Source of the DNA: Flavobacterium microcysteis
GTDB lineage: Bacteria > Bacteroidota > Bacteroidia > Flavobacteriales > Flavobacteriaceae
Direction of reading: 5' to 3'
Length of the DNA: 64,000 nucleotides
NCBI RefSeq assembly: GCF_006385255.1
Contig: NZ_VFJE01000053.1
Coordinates: 310,001 to 374,000 of the forward strand
Shown here: positions 1-8,029 of the stretch, one piece after another
How positions within the stretch are numbered: the first letter of the stretch is position 1
Layout: each line of letters begins with the position of its first letter
Position numbers and translations under genes: made by a program
The notes under the pieces: model-generated
The model's input: the letters and a program-made list of their open reading frames with translations, nothing else
What the model was told of the DNA's origin: nothing
The model's database searches: none

Positions 1-33
1 TTTAACACACAATTATTTGATTTCAAAATACTT

Positions 34-68
34 GGGATTGCCTGCAAAATAAGGCAATCCCTTTTTTT
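34..68 (+). terminator. Rho-independent terminator of a gene left of the window
   Basis: A 10-bp perfect stem, GGGATTGCCT (34-43) with AGGCAATCCC (52-61), is followed by a run of seven T. It points rightward and so should end a plus-strand gene that lies before the window. Confidence 0.8.
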
Positions 69-157
69 ATTTGTGTTTTTTGGTTTTACTTGTATGGATA
101 ACCGTAATTTTTCTTACAGTTTTTCATATATTTGAAATCTCCCTTAAGGATTTGCTT

Positions 158-3100
158 ATGAAAAAACTTTACCTGAATTTTATATTTGCATTAATTTTTT
201 CCTTAAACGCAATCAGCTCTTACGGGCAATTGCCGGATTTCACTCTTACCGTTACCGGAACCGATGAAACTTGTAACAGGAATGGAACTTTATCTTTTAC
301 GGTATCTGGCACGCATCCAAACGCCAGTATCATCTATACAATTTATAAACTTCCGGTTACGACTCCTTATGCTACAGTTTCTACCAATTCCATATCAGGA
401 CTTACCGGAGGGACTTACAGGGTTATCGCTACACAGACTTTAGGAACTGAAAACAATCAGAAACAAAAAGACTTCACAATTCATAGTACAGCTTCTTTTT
501 TAGAATTTAATATGACTTTTACTGATATTGCCTGCAGTCTCAATAGAAACATAGTAGTAAATGTCACCAGCGGGAATCCTATAGGATATGAAATTATTTC
601 AGGCCCTATAATAAAGCCTCGGCAGACTTCCAACATTTTCACTGATCTTGTAGCGGGAAACTACCTGATTAAAGTTTATGATTCCTGTGGCAATGCAGTA
701 TCCAGATCCTATACTTTAGTAACTCTCGAAGAAATCCCTAACAATCTTGAAATTTCCGTTGCCACAAAACCTAATACAGAATTGGTTAATTGTAATACGA
801 TTGGGGCTTCTTATAGTGTAGATGTACTAGCGGGAGCAACGATAAGCTATCCGCTTACTTTTGTATTTACTATTTTCCCTCCAGGAGGCGGCGCTCCTAT
901 TACACAAACCTACATAGCAAATGGCCCTCAAGAGATCTATACCATAGAGCTCCCATTTTACAATGCGCCCTACAACTATAGTCTCGCCGTTACCGATGGT
1001 TGTGGCAATGTATTCCAACAAGATGTCACGCCAATGAATCCAAGATTTTTTATATTACTGGAACGGCAAACCTTGAGATGTGGCATACAATCCTTTTCGG
1101 TTATAACATCAAACTTTACCTACCCACTAACTATAGAGTTTCTTTCTGCGCCAGCAGGATTCAATCCTTCGGATTATTACCCTTCACACCCTAATTATAA
1201 TTCTAATCCAACTTACGGGGACACGACCAATATACTTCCTGAAGGTTCCTATGTGGTAAAAGTTACTGATGCCTGCGGAAGAACGGCTACAGAGAGTATA
1301 ACCATTGACCATGAAACTGATGCTAAATTTGTAGCTACAGGATCCTGTGGTGCATCTGGCGTTATTTTTGGTGAAATTTTAGGCTCTAATATCGTTTCCG
1401 CAACCATAAACACAGCTCCTTCTGGCTTTACTTTCCCTACTCCCCATAATGTCAATGCCTACATACAAAGCGACGGAGGTATAATTATAACCAATATTCT
1501 TGTTCCTGGACTATACTCTATAACTCTAGTAGACGAATGCGGAAATACTTATACAAAATTTGTCACTGTACCAGTTGGCGGTTCTGGTGCACCAAGAGTG
1601 AATTATCTGGGCGGATGTGAACCCGGATTTGGTTCTGTCTATATAGGAGGAGCACCTGATATACAAATACTGAGTGCTGAATTTGTATCTGTGCCTAGTA
1701 CTTATACCGGACCGATGAATGTTTCTGCTAATATCAGAGGAGCCTTTTTCATGATGAGTTCACTGCCAGTCGGAACCTATCGTATCAAAATAAAAGACTC
1801 TTGTAATGCAGAATATACCCTAACCTTACAAATTAAAGAATATATCGGCAACACGACTTTTGAAGTTGTAGAAGCATGTTCTACTTTTAATATCCGATTT
1901 AACCATACAAATAATAACGGTTCCGTTGTAAACCTCGGATACTGGCTACAAAAGTTCAATCCGGCAACTGGTCAATGGGGTCATCCTAATACAGGTGTTG
2001 TCTATACTGAAAATTCCCTTCCTAACATTACCAATTCAATCGCAGTTACCAATAATAATGTGTGGAACTTGAATTTCCCAATAGGTGGAAAATTTAGGGT
2101 CGTAACTGCCTCATCCATATACAACAGCGTAGGCGCCAACAATTTATGCGTATTTACGATAAAAGAATTTGATACAGGAGTACTTCCAGAAATAAAAGGA
2201 GCACTCAATTTTTCATGTTCAGGCACCCTATCTGATGTCTTGTTAAATGTAGTTGGTCAAGGAAACTTCACTTTTAGAATAATCGAAAAAAACGGACAGC
2301 CATTTATTTTTTCAAACGGCAGCAGTCCATTATTCACAGATTTGGAATCCGCCGTTTATATTTTTGAAATAAAAGATCAATGCCAGAATACGAGTACCTA
2401 TACTCATGATGTTACGGCTCCATTTGTGTTTTCTATAGCTGCGTCTTTATGTGACGGACAAAACAGTACACTTTCAGTTCCTAATTTTTCTTATCTGCAA
2501 TACAGATGGTATAAACAAGGAGCCGAAGGCGTTACATTGAGCACAAGTTCTACTTTAAGTTTTACTCCTCTAAATGTCAATACGCAATCTGGTATGTATC
2601 GCGTAGCCATTTCTTATCCTGCAGAACCTGATTCTTGTCTGAATCAAACTCTAAATTATGAAATCAACGCAGGAACCCCACCGAATGCAGGAAATGACAA
2701 CGATGCAAATCTTTGCTCCATTCCTCCTTCAATCAATTTATTTGACTACCTATTAGGCAATGCAGATCAAAACGGGACTTGGGAACAAATCTCATCTGCA
2801 GGCACTCTTTCTGCAAATGTTTGGAATACTACCGGCGCTCAGCAAGGGGCAACCTATTATTTCAGATATTTTGTAAGAGGATTTTGCGGCGTAGAAGACG
2901 AAGCCATAGTTTCTATCCATTTTTACAATGCTGTAGCACCACCTATCATTAACCCTATTGGCCCTCTTTGTGAAGGTTCGCCAATAAACATCAGTGTCCA
3001 AAATCCAAATCTTATATACAATTATACATGGACCGGGCCAAACGGATTTATGGCTACAGGTGTCCGTCCTGTATTTCCAAATGCGACCGTTGGAATGTCC

Positions 3101-3922
3101 GGAACTTATACCGTTACAACCAATCTGGTCAATTGTCCTTCAGAACCTCTATCATTTGAGCTTGTCGTAACACCACAACCGGAATTCCATTTTGCGCAGC
3201 AAGACACCAAAATCTGTTTTGGGCAGGAAAGCATAGTAAAGATAGTTCCTGACAATTTTCAAGAATCAGAAGCTAGTTATATTTGGCATAATGAAAATGG
3301 ACAAGTAATTGGCGGTAATTCTGCCGAAATTGAAATCAATGAGCCTGGATTGTACAGCGTTTTGGTAAACCTAAACAATTGTTCTTTCTCAAAAAACATA
3401 CAGATTGATGAAAATACAGACACTTTTTCTGTAGGAGCCCGAGCTAAGTGTGAAAATGACCATTATATACTTACCGCTTATGCAATTGACAACTCTTTTA
3501 ATGAGTCAAATGCTACTTATGTCTGGACTGGACCAAATGGTTTTAATGCGACAACACAGTCTACAGACATTACCGGCCTTGAATCAGGAGTATATACGGT
3601 TGTAGTAACCAATGAAGAAGGATGTACTACCACAACATCAATTCCTGTCGAAAAAAGCTATTGCGTAATCCCTAAAGGAGTTTCGCCAAACGGTGATAAT
3701 AAAAACGACACCTGGAATTTGGCAGGACTCGACATCTTGAGAGTCAAAATCTTCAACCGTTACGGAACAGAAGTTTACGAAATGAACAATTACGTAAACC
3801 AATGGCACGGACAATGCTCTGATGGCAAGCTGCTTCCTACAGCAACCTATTATTATTATATAGCATTTAGAGATGGAAAAGAAAAAACAGGCTGGGTTTA
3901 TTTAAATCGTGAAGTAAATTAG
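158..3922 (+). CDS. T9SS type B sorting domain surface protein (gliding-motility-associated C-terminal domain)
   Basis: This is a 1254-residue secreted protein. The ATG at 158 is chosen because it begins a clean signal peptide (MKKLYLNF..., cleavage near SYGQ, residue ~24); the frame is open further upstream but the extra residues add a second hydrophobic stretch and no usual start context. The body is a series of Ig/PKD-like beta-sandwich units rich in paired Cys and in DxCGN motifs, with two copies of WTGPNGF near residues ~985 and ~1150. The last ~85 residues carry the type B signature (PKGVSPNGDNKNDTW, then VKIFNRYGTEVYE and LPTATYYYY). Family knowledge: such domains route proteins through the type IX secretion system to the cell surface. 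The role is probably adhesin-like, but no ligand or enzyme domain is recognisable. Terminators lie on both sides, so it is likely monocistronic. Confidence 0.85.
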   Translation: MKKLYLNFIFALIFSLNAISSYGQLPDFTLTVTGTDETCNRNGTLSFTVSGTHPNASIIYTIYKLPVTTPYATVSTNSISGLTGGTYRVIATQTLGTENNQKQKDFTIHSTASFLEFNMTFTDIACSLNRNIVVNVTSGNPIGYEIISGPIIKPRQTSNIFTDLVAGNYLIKVYDSCGNAVSRSYTLVTLEEIPNNLEISVATKPNTELVNCNTIGASYSVDVLAGATISYPLTFVFTIFPPGGGAPITQTYIANGPQEIYTIELPFYNAPYNYSLAVTDGCGNVFQQDVTPMNPRFFILLERQTLRCGIQSFSVITSNFTYPLTIEFLSAPAGFNPSDYYPSHPNYNSNPTYGDTTNILPEGSYVVKVTDACGRTATESITIDHETDAKFVATGSCGASGVIFGEILGSNIVSATINTAPSGFTFPTPHNVNAYIQSDGGIIITNILVPGLYSITLVDECGNTYTKFVTVPVGGSGAPRVNYLGGCEPGFGSVYIGGAPDIQILSAEFVSVPSTYTGPMNVSANIRGAFFMMSSLPVGTYRIKIKDSCNAEYTLTLQIKEYIGNTTFEVVEACSTFNIRFNHTNNNGSVVNLGYWLQKFNPATGQWGHPNTGVVYTENSLPNITNSIAVTNNNVWNLNFPIGGKFRVVTASSIYNSVGANNLCVFTIKEFDTGVLPEIKGALNFSCSGTLSDVLLNVVGQGNFTFRIIEKNGQPFIFSNGSSPLFTDLESAVYIFEIKDQCQNTSTYTHDVTAPFVFSIAASLCDGQNSTLSVPNFSYLQYRWYKQGAEGVTLSTSSTLSFTPLNVNTQSGMYRVAISYPAEPDSCLNQTLNYEINAGTPPNAGNDNDANLCSIPPSINLFDYLLGNADQNGTWEQISSAGTLSANVWNTTGAQQGATYYFRYFVRGFCGVEDEAIVSIHFYNAVAPPIINPIGPLCEGSPINISVQNPNLIYNYTWTGPNGFMATGVRPVFPNATVGMSGTYTVTTNLVNCPSEPLSFELVVTPQPEFHFAQQDTKICFGQESIVKIVPDNFQESEASYIWHNENGQVIGGNSAEIEINEPGLYSVLVNLNNCSFSKNIQIDENTDTFSVGARAKCENDHYILTAYAIDNSFNESNATYVWTGPNGFNATTQSTDITGLESGVYTVVVTNEEGCTTTTSIPVEKSYCVIPKGVSPNGDNKNDTWNLAGLDILRVKIFNRYGTEVYEMNNYVNQWHGQCSDGKLLPTATYYYYIAFRDGKEKTGWVYLNREVN

Positions 3923-3943
3923 TCCTGACTTTTATATCAGATT

Positions 3944-3978
3944 AAGGCCGTTAGCAAAAAACTGATGGCCTTTTTTAT
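3944..3978 (+). terminator. Rho-independent terminator after the T9SS type B gene
   Basis: AAGGCCGTTAG (3944-3954) pairs with CTGATGGCCTT (3962-3972) over 11 bp when G-U pairs are allowed, followed by six T. It lies 22 bp after the stop codon. Confidence 0.85.
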
Positions 3979-4005
3979 TTTACCGATTTTTATTTTCAAT
4001 TATTT

Positions 4006-4036
4006 TTGAAAGTTCAAAAATAAATTTATACATTTG
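4006..4036 (+). promoter_or_regulatory. Bacteroidota-type promoter of the GbsR-like gene
   Basis: TTG at 4006-4008, a 20-bp spacer and TACATTTG at 4029-4036 match the Flavobacterium consensus (TTG, ~19, TAnnTTTG). The -7 box ends only 4 nt before the ATG at 4041, so the transcript would start at or next to the start codon. Confidence 0.6.
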
Positions 4037-4040
4037 GGGT

Positions 4041-4544
4041 ATGGAATTCAAAGACGCAAAAAACAAATTCATCCAAACATGGGGCGCTTTAGGCTCACAA
4101 TGGGGCATCAATAAAACGATGGCACAGATTCATGCGTTGCTTATGGTTTCTCCTGAACCGCTTTCTATGGAAGACATTATGGAAGAATTATTGATTTCCA
4201 GAGGAAATGCCAGCATGAACCTACGTGCCTTGATGGATTGGGGAATTGTATACAAAGAATACAAGTCGGGCGAAAGAAAAGAATTCTTTACAGCCGAAAA
4301 AGATTTAGACGAATTGGCCGTTAAAATAGCACAGGAAAGAAGCAAAAGAGAAATTAAACCGGCATTAAGAGTCTTAAAAGATGTTTCTTCCATCAAAGGC
4401 AATGAAACTAAAGAGACAAAACATTTTGTTGAACAGACTTCCAAACTATATGATTTCGTATTAAAAGCAGATAATATGATTGATAAAGTAACCGAATTTA
4501 AAGACAACTGGATTGGCCGTTTGGTCATGAAAATCATGAAGTAA
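4041..4544 (+). CDS. GbsR/MarR family transcriptional regulator
   Basis: A 167-residue protein with a winged helix-turn-helix at about residues 28-90 (MEDIMEELLISRGNASMNLR recognition region, then a wing with SGERKEFF). The length and the N-terminal QTWGALGSQWGI stretch fit the GbsR-type MarR subfamily of flavobacteria. It is the first gene of a plus-strand run with two small membrane proteins, a DCC protein and a TIGR01777 epimerase, which it may regulate (inference). The ligand is not predictable. The ATG sits directly after a strong promoter box, which supports this start and suggests a very short or absent leader. Confidence 0.85.
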   Translation: MEFKDAKNKFIQTWGALGSQWGINKTMAQIHALLMVSPEPLSMEDIMEELLISRGNASMNLRALMDWGIVYKEYKSGERKEFFTAEKDLDELAVKIAQERSKREIKPALRVLKDVSSIKGNETKETKHFVEQTSKLYDFVLKADNMIDKVTEFKDNWIGRLVMKIMK

Positions 4545-4597
4545 AAAAATTTAAATAAAAGTTTCAGTTTTTTCTGAAAGTTTAAAAATTATTAGTT

Positions 4598-4915
4598 ATG
4601 ACTACAAGACAAGTAATCAATTTAATCGGTATTGGCTCACCTTTTCTGATAGCTGCATTTACAGTATTTGATCCCGGAATGTTCATTGTTGCTTTATTAT
4701 CAACAATGGTTACTGGTTTTATACAAGTTTCTATTGGATTAAACCTTCTTATTGATCATTACAAAAACAGACATCTCCAAGCCTATTTTTTGTTTTGTAT
4801 TCTATTCTTTTCATTATGGCATATTACAGATTGGGGATGGATTTGGGCTATGCCACCGGCCCTGGCAATTTATATGACAATTATTCTACATTTTATAATC
4901 TTAGAAGAAGAGTGA
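4598..4915 (+). CDS. Small integral membrane protein, unknown function
   Basis: A 105-residue hydrophobic protein with about three to four membrane segments (roughly residues 8-28, 30-52, 62-80 and 84-101). No domain is recognised. Its stop overlaps the start of the next gene (TGATG), which indicates translational coupling. Its pattern of segments and a few shared positions (a Gln-containing helix, a basic turn, an aromatic-rich third segment ending in Asp, then a Pro-initiated last segment) resemble the next protein, so the pair may be an old tandem duplication. Confidence 0.65.
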   Translation: MTTRQVINLIGIGSPFLIAAFTVFDPGMFIVALLSTMVTGFIQVSIGLNLLIDHYKNRHLQAYFLFCILFFSLWHITDWGWIWAMPPALAIYMTIILHFIILEEE

Positions 4916-5280
4916 TGAAACCAGTAGCAATAAATAAGCTCGCAATACTAATTTGTATTTTATGCTATATGACCTGTTATCTGAGATTTATAGGCCAACT
5001 ATTTTTATGTTCAGTACAAATTATAACAGCACTATTTATAACATTCGAAATTTTCTCAAAGCACCAACAAAAATTCAAAAGGGATATAAAAGTTTATTGG
5101 ATGGTAATCATTACAAACGCACTACTCCTTTTCTCATTCTTTCACGATATAATGCAAAATGATTTTTCACAAATACTCTTTGTAACGCTCGTTCCGAATG
5201 TTACGGCATTTTATTTTTTCAAATTATTAATCAAAACACTTGATTATGAAAACTCTCGAAAACCAAACCTTACTTTATGA
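4915..5280 (+). CDS. Small integral membrane protein, unknown function
   Basis: A 121-residue protein with about four membrane segments. The ATG at 4915 is preferred because it overlaps the upstream stop by one base (TGATG); the longer open frame from 4795 would overlap the previous gene by 120 bp. The C-terminus overlaps the next gene by 35 bp, so all three are probably read from one mRNA. I do not recognise the family; it looks like a diverged paralogue of the protein before it. Confidence 0.6.
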   Translation: MKPVAINKLAILICILCYMTCYLRFIGQLFLCSVQIITALFITFEIFSKHQQKFKRDIKVYWMVIITNALLLFSFFHDIMQNDFSQILFVTLVPNVTAFYFFKLLIKTLDYENSRKPNLTL

Positions 5281-6067
5281 TGAAGATTGTCCGCTCTGCC
5301 AAACCTACACGACCGGTTTTATAAAAACAGGAATGTTGGACAAAAATGGAAAAAAGCCTTTCGCTAATCTGACAGATGAAGAACACAGCTTTGTCGATTT
5401 CAAGAGAGCTTCCAATGAAATTGCTTTAGTCGACAACAAAAACAAAACCGTCCTATATGGAATTGATAGCCTGCTGAAAGTAATTGGAAATTCTTTTCCA
5501 TGGATAGAAAAAGTCGGAAACGTTCCTCCAGTGAAATACTTCCTGAAGAAGCTTTATTCTTTTATCTCATACAATCGAAAAGTAATTATTCCAAACAAAA
5601 AAGCCAATGACACTGTTCTGCAATGCGTTCCGAGTTTTAATTACAAGTATCGGATTATTTATATCATCTTCGCCCTATTGCTTACAGCTTTAACTTTATA
5701 CAATTATTCAAAACTGATACCCAATCTGCCCATTGGAAATTTCAGTAGAGAATTGATAATAGCCTTCGGACAGATTGTTTTCCAAAGCATGTTTTTACTA
5801 AAACTTGGAAGCAGAACACTATTAAATTATACAGGAAACCTGATGACTGTTTCTTTAGCGGGCTCCATACTCTTAACACCAGTCTTACTCCTAAATCAGT
5901 TTATAAATATTCCTGAAATCATTATTCTCGCTTGGTTTGCTATTACCGCTTTACTCATGTTTATAGAACATTTCAGAAGAATCAAAATCCTAGAACTTTC
6001 AACAGCTCTTTCTTTCACTTGGGTAATTTATAGAGTAATTGTCTTACTAGTTATCTTAAACTTTTAA
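5246..6067 (+). CDS. DCC family thiol-disulfide oxidoreductase-like protein (DUF393) with membrane C-terminus
   Basis: A 273-residue protein. Its N-terminus has YDEDCPLCQTYT (residues ~10-21), a CxxC thioredoxin-like motif in the DxxCPLC form that defines the DUF393/DCC family. After about residue 130 it continues with about four to five hydrophobic segments, so the redox domain is fused to a membrane domain. The ATG at 5246 is preferred over an in-frame TTG two codons upstream; both lie inside the preceding gene. In other bacteria DCC proteins often sit beside TIGR01777 epimerases, as here. The redox partner is unknown. Confidence 0.75.
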   Translation: MKTLENQTLLYDEDCPLCQTYTTGFIKTGMLDKNGKKPFANLTDEEHSFVDFKRASNEIALVDNKNKTVLYGIDSLLKVIGNSFPWIEKVGNVPPVKYFLKKLYSFISYNRKVIIPNKKANDTVLQCVPSFNYKYRIIYIIFALLLTALTLYNYSKLIPNLPIGNFSRELIIAFGQIVFQSMFLLKLGSRTLLNYTGNLMTVSLAGSILLTPVLLLNQFINIPEIIILAWFAITALLMFIEHFRRIKILELSTALSFTWVIYRVIVLLVILNF

Positions 6068-6089
6068 TCCAATTAACTAACCTTTCTAG

Positions 6090-6116
6090 CCTGCCAGGGT
6101 TTTAAACCCTGGCAGG
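6090..6116. repeat. Palindromic intergenic repeat, copy 1
   Basis: CCTGCCAGGGTTT pairs with AAACCCTGGCAGG as 13-bp perfect arms around a single T. A second copy with the same core is at 7043-7075. The pair brackets the TIGR01777 gene. It can fold on either strand. Confidence 0.85.
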
Positions 6117-6132
6117 GTTAAACCAAAAAACC

Positions 6133-7035
6133 ATGAAAAAACTAATAATTGCAGCAGGAACAGGATTCTTAGGCCAGGTTCTAGTGAATCATTTTAAAGA
6201 TAAATTCGAAGAAATTGTTATTCTTACAAGAGGGAAATCAGAAATTAAAAACAATATCAAATATGTAAAATGGAATGCCAAAACATTTTCTGGTTGGGAA
6301 AAAGAATTAGAAAATGCGGATGTACTCATCAATCTTGCGGGTAAGTCTGTCGATTGCCGATATACTCCTGAAAACAAAAAAGAAATTCTGGATTCCAGAC
6401 TTGAAAGCACCCGCATTCTGAATCTTGCCGTTCTGCAATGCCAGAACCCGCCAAAACATTGGTTAAACTCATCTACTTCTACTATTTACAGACATTCTTT
6501 AGACAAACAAATGGATGAGGAAAATGGAGAAATTGGAAATGATTTTTCAATGAACGTTGCCAAATCATGGGAAAAAGTCTTTTTTGAAACCAACACTCCA
6601 CAAACCAGAAAAACGGCACTAAGAACCTCAATTGTATTAGGAAAAAATGGAGGAGCATTCTTACCTCTAAAAAATTTAGCAAAAGTTGGTTTTGGTGGCA
6701 AACAGGGAAAAGGAAACCAATTTATCAGTTGGATACATGAAAAAGATTTTGCGAGAGCTGTCGCATTTATTATTGAAAGAGAATTGACAGGAGTCATAAA
6801 TATTGTTTCTCCGGAACCTGTTCGAAATGCTTCTTTTATGAAAACACTTCGTAAAAGTCTAGGCATTCCAACCGGAATTCCAATTAGCGAAAAGCTTTTG
6901 AAATTTGGCGCAAGAATAATCGGCACAGAAACGGAACTCGTATTAAAAAGCAGGAATGTAATTCCAAAACGACTAACAGAAAATGGTTTTACATTTGAAT
7001 TTGGAGTGTTGCAAGATGCATTGGATAGTTTATAA
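6133..7035 (+). CDS. TIGR01777 family NAD(P)-binding oxidoreductase (extended SDR / epimerase-like)
   Basis: A 300-residue protein with an N-terminal Rossmann motif, IIAAGTGFLGQVL (residues ~4-17), an ADVLINLAGKSVDCRY segment (~61-76) and a C-terminal region (ISEKLLKFGARIIGTETELVLKS) typical of TIGR01777 (YfcH/SDR39U1) proteins. The normal length is ~300. The first glycine motif reads GTGFLG where relatives usually have GGTGFIG. The substrate is unknown for the family. It lies between two copies of a palindromic repeat, and the downstream copy separates it from a convergent gene. Confidence 0.85.
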   Translation: MKKLIIAAGTGFLGQVLVNHFKDKFEEIVILTRGKSEIKNNIKYVKWNAKTFSGWEKELENADVLINLAGKSVDCRYTPENKKEILDSRLESTRILNLAVLQCQNPPKHWLNSSTSTIYRHSLDKQMDEENGEIGNDFSMNVAKSWEKVFFETNTPQTRKTALRTSIVLGKNGGAFLPLKNLAKVGFGGKQGKGNQFISWIHEKDFARAVAFIIERELTGVINIVSPEPVRNASFMKTLRKSLGIPTGIPISEKLLKFGARIIGTETELVLKSRNVIPKRLTENGFTFEFGVLQDALDSL

Positions 7036-7042
7036 CCCTTAC

Positions 7043-7075
7043 AACCCTGGCAGGGTTTCAAGCCCTGCCAGGGTT
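7043..7075. repeat. Palindromic intergenic repeat, copy 2; possible bidirectional terminator
   Basis: AACCCTGGCAGGG (7043-7055) pairs perfectly with CCCTGCCAGGGTT (7063-7075), with three further inner pairs and a one-base loop. It shares its core with the copy at 6090-6116. It sits between two convergent genes 7 bp from each stop and could end both transcripts, although there is no long T run. Confidence 0.8.
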
Positions 7076-7082
7076 AACGCCG

Positions 7083-7892
7083 TCAAAACAAATAAACCAA
7101 TCCTAGCCAAAAAACTGGAATACTCTCTACCCAAAAAGAAGTATAGTATTTCGACCTGTTTTCATTGGCAAAAACCATAAAAAGTGAAGTAACCACAACC
7201 AATAGGGCATTGACAAAAAGCTGATTGGTATCAATCGTACTTTTCAAGAATTCTAAAAAATAAAGCGGCACTAGCAAAAGTATGCCTACAATTTTAGTCT
7301 TCCTCACTCCTATTCTCTGAGGCACAGTACCCAAAGCAGGACTATCTGTCCTTAAATCAATAATTTCAAAAATCAAGATCAAACTGATAACCAGTAAAAA
7401 ACGCTGGCAAAATTTAAGAATCACATCTGAGAAAACTTCGACGCCTGCATCCATCAACGGTAAGAGCGTAGTAACTCCGGCCCAACATAGCGCCACAATA
7501 TAAATCTTGACACCACTCCAATTCCTGATATTTTTCTTGCTTGACAGTATCGGAACCGTATACAAAAAAGTCAATCCAAAGAAAACAAAAGCCGTAATTT
7601 GGGTAATTAGTTTTAGATGAAAAAAGAAATAGGTTGCCGCTGCAAAAGCAATCAGGCTTAAAACAGCAATGCCTTTGAGTTCAAATCGTAAAGGCTTTTT
7701 ATTTCTAAAAAAGTCTTCATATTTGATAAAATTATACCCGAAAATTGTTCCAAAAAAAGCAAAACCTGCCATTGGCAAATCAAAAGGATTTTGGAACATA
7801 TGGTTGGTCATTAAAACCAGCGACAAAACAGCTACAGCAACGTGTATGCTGCCGTTGATATAAAAATCAAATAGTCGTCTGATAACCTGCAT
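7083..7892 (-). CDS. UbiA-like prenyltransferase family membrane protein
   Basis: A 269-residue protein with about eight membrane segments. Two acidic motifs sit where UbiA enzymes bind prenyl-diphosphate and Mg: NFIKYED (residues 54-60), a degenerate first motif, and DLRTDSPALGTVPQRIG (residues 179-195), a good second motif. This supports membership of the UbiA superfamily, but the first motif lacks the full NDxxD pattern, so activity as a prenyltransferase is uncertain. It is divergent from gcvP and convergent with the epimerase. The substrate is unknown. Confidence 0.65.
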   Translation of the reverse strand: MQVIRRLFDFYINGSIHVAVAVLSLVLMTNHMFQNPFDLPMAGFAFFGTIFGYNFIKYEDFFRNKKPLRFELKGIAVLSLIAFAAATYFFFHLKLITQITAFVFFGLTFLYTVPILSSKKNIRNWSGVKIYIVALCWAGVTTLLPLMDAGVEVFSDVILKFCQRFLLVISLILIFEIIDLRTDSPALGTVPQRIGVRKTKIVGILLLVPLYFLEFLKSTIDTNQLFVNALLVVVTSLFMVFANENRSKYYTSFWVESIPVFWLGLVYLF

Positions 7893-8029
7893 CCTGCAAA
7901 AATAGCGAAACTGTTAACAACACCGAGTTTTCGTTGAAAATTTCCTAAAAAAACCATGTTAAAAAAGGATTTATTTCTGAGATTAATAAGTATTTTTGTG
8001 CCACAAAAAACAACCCACGACAATATTAT

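Noticed and set aside
4130..4537. 135-codon minus-strand frame antisense to the GbsR-like gene
   Set aside because: It mirrors the coding constraints of the plus-strand gene, has no promoter or own features, and the plus-strand protein is a clear regulator.
6486..7061. 191-codon minus-strand frame antisense to the TIGR01777 gene
   Set aside because: It is a shadow of the epimerase frame; no recognisable motif and it would run through the palindromic repeat.
7083..7892. Naming the UbiA-like protein as a menaquinone or carotenoid enzyme
   Set aside because: Only the second acidic motif is good, the first is degenerate, and neighbours do not indicate a pathway.
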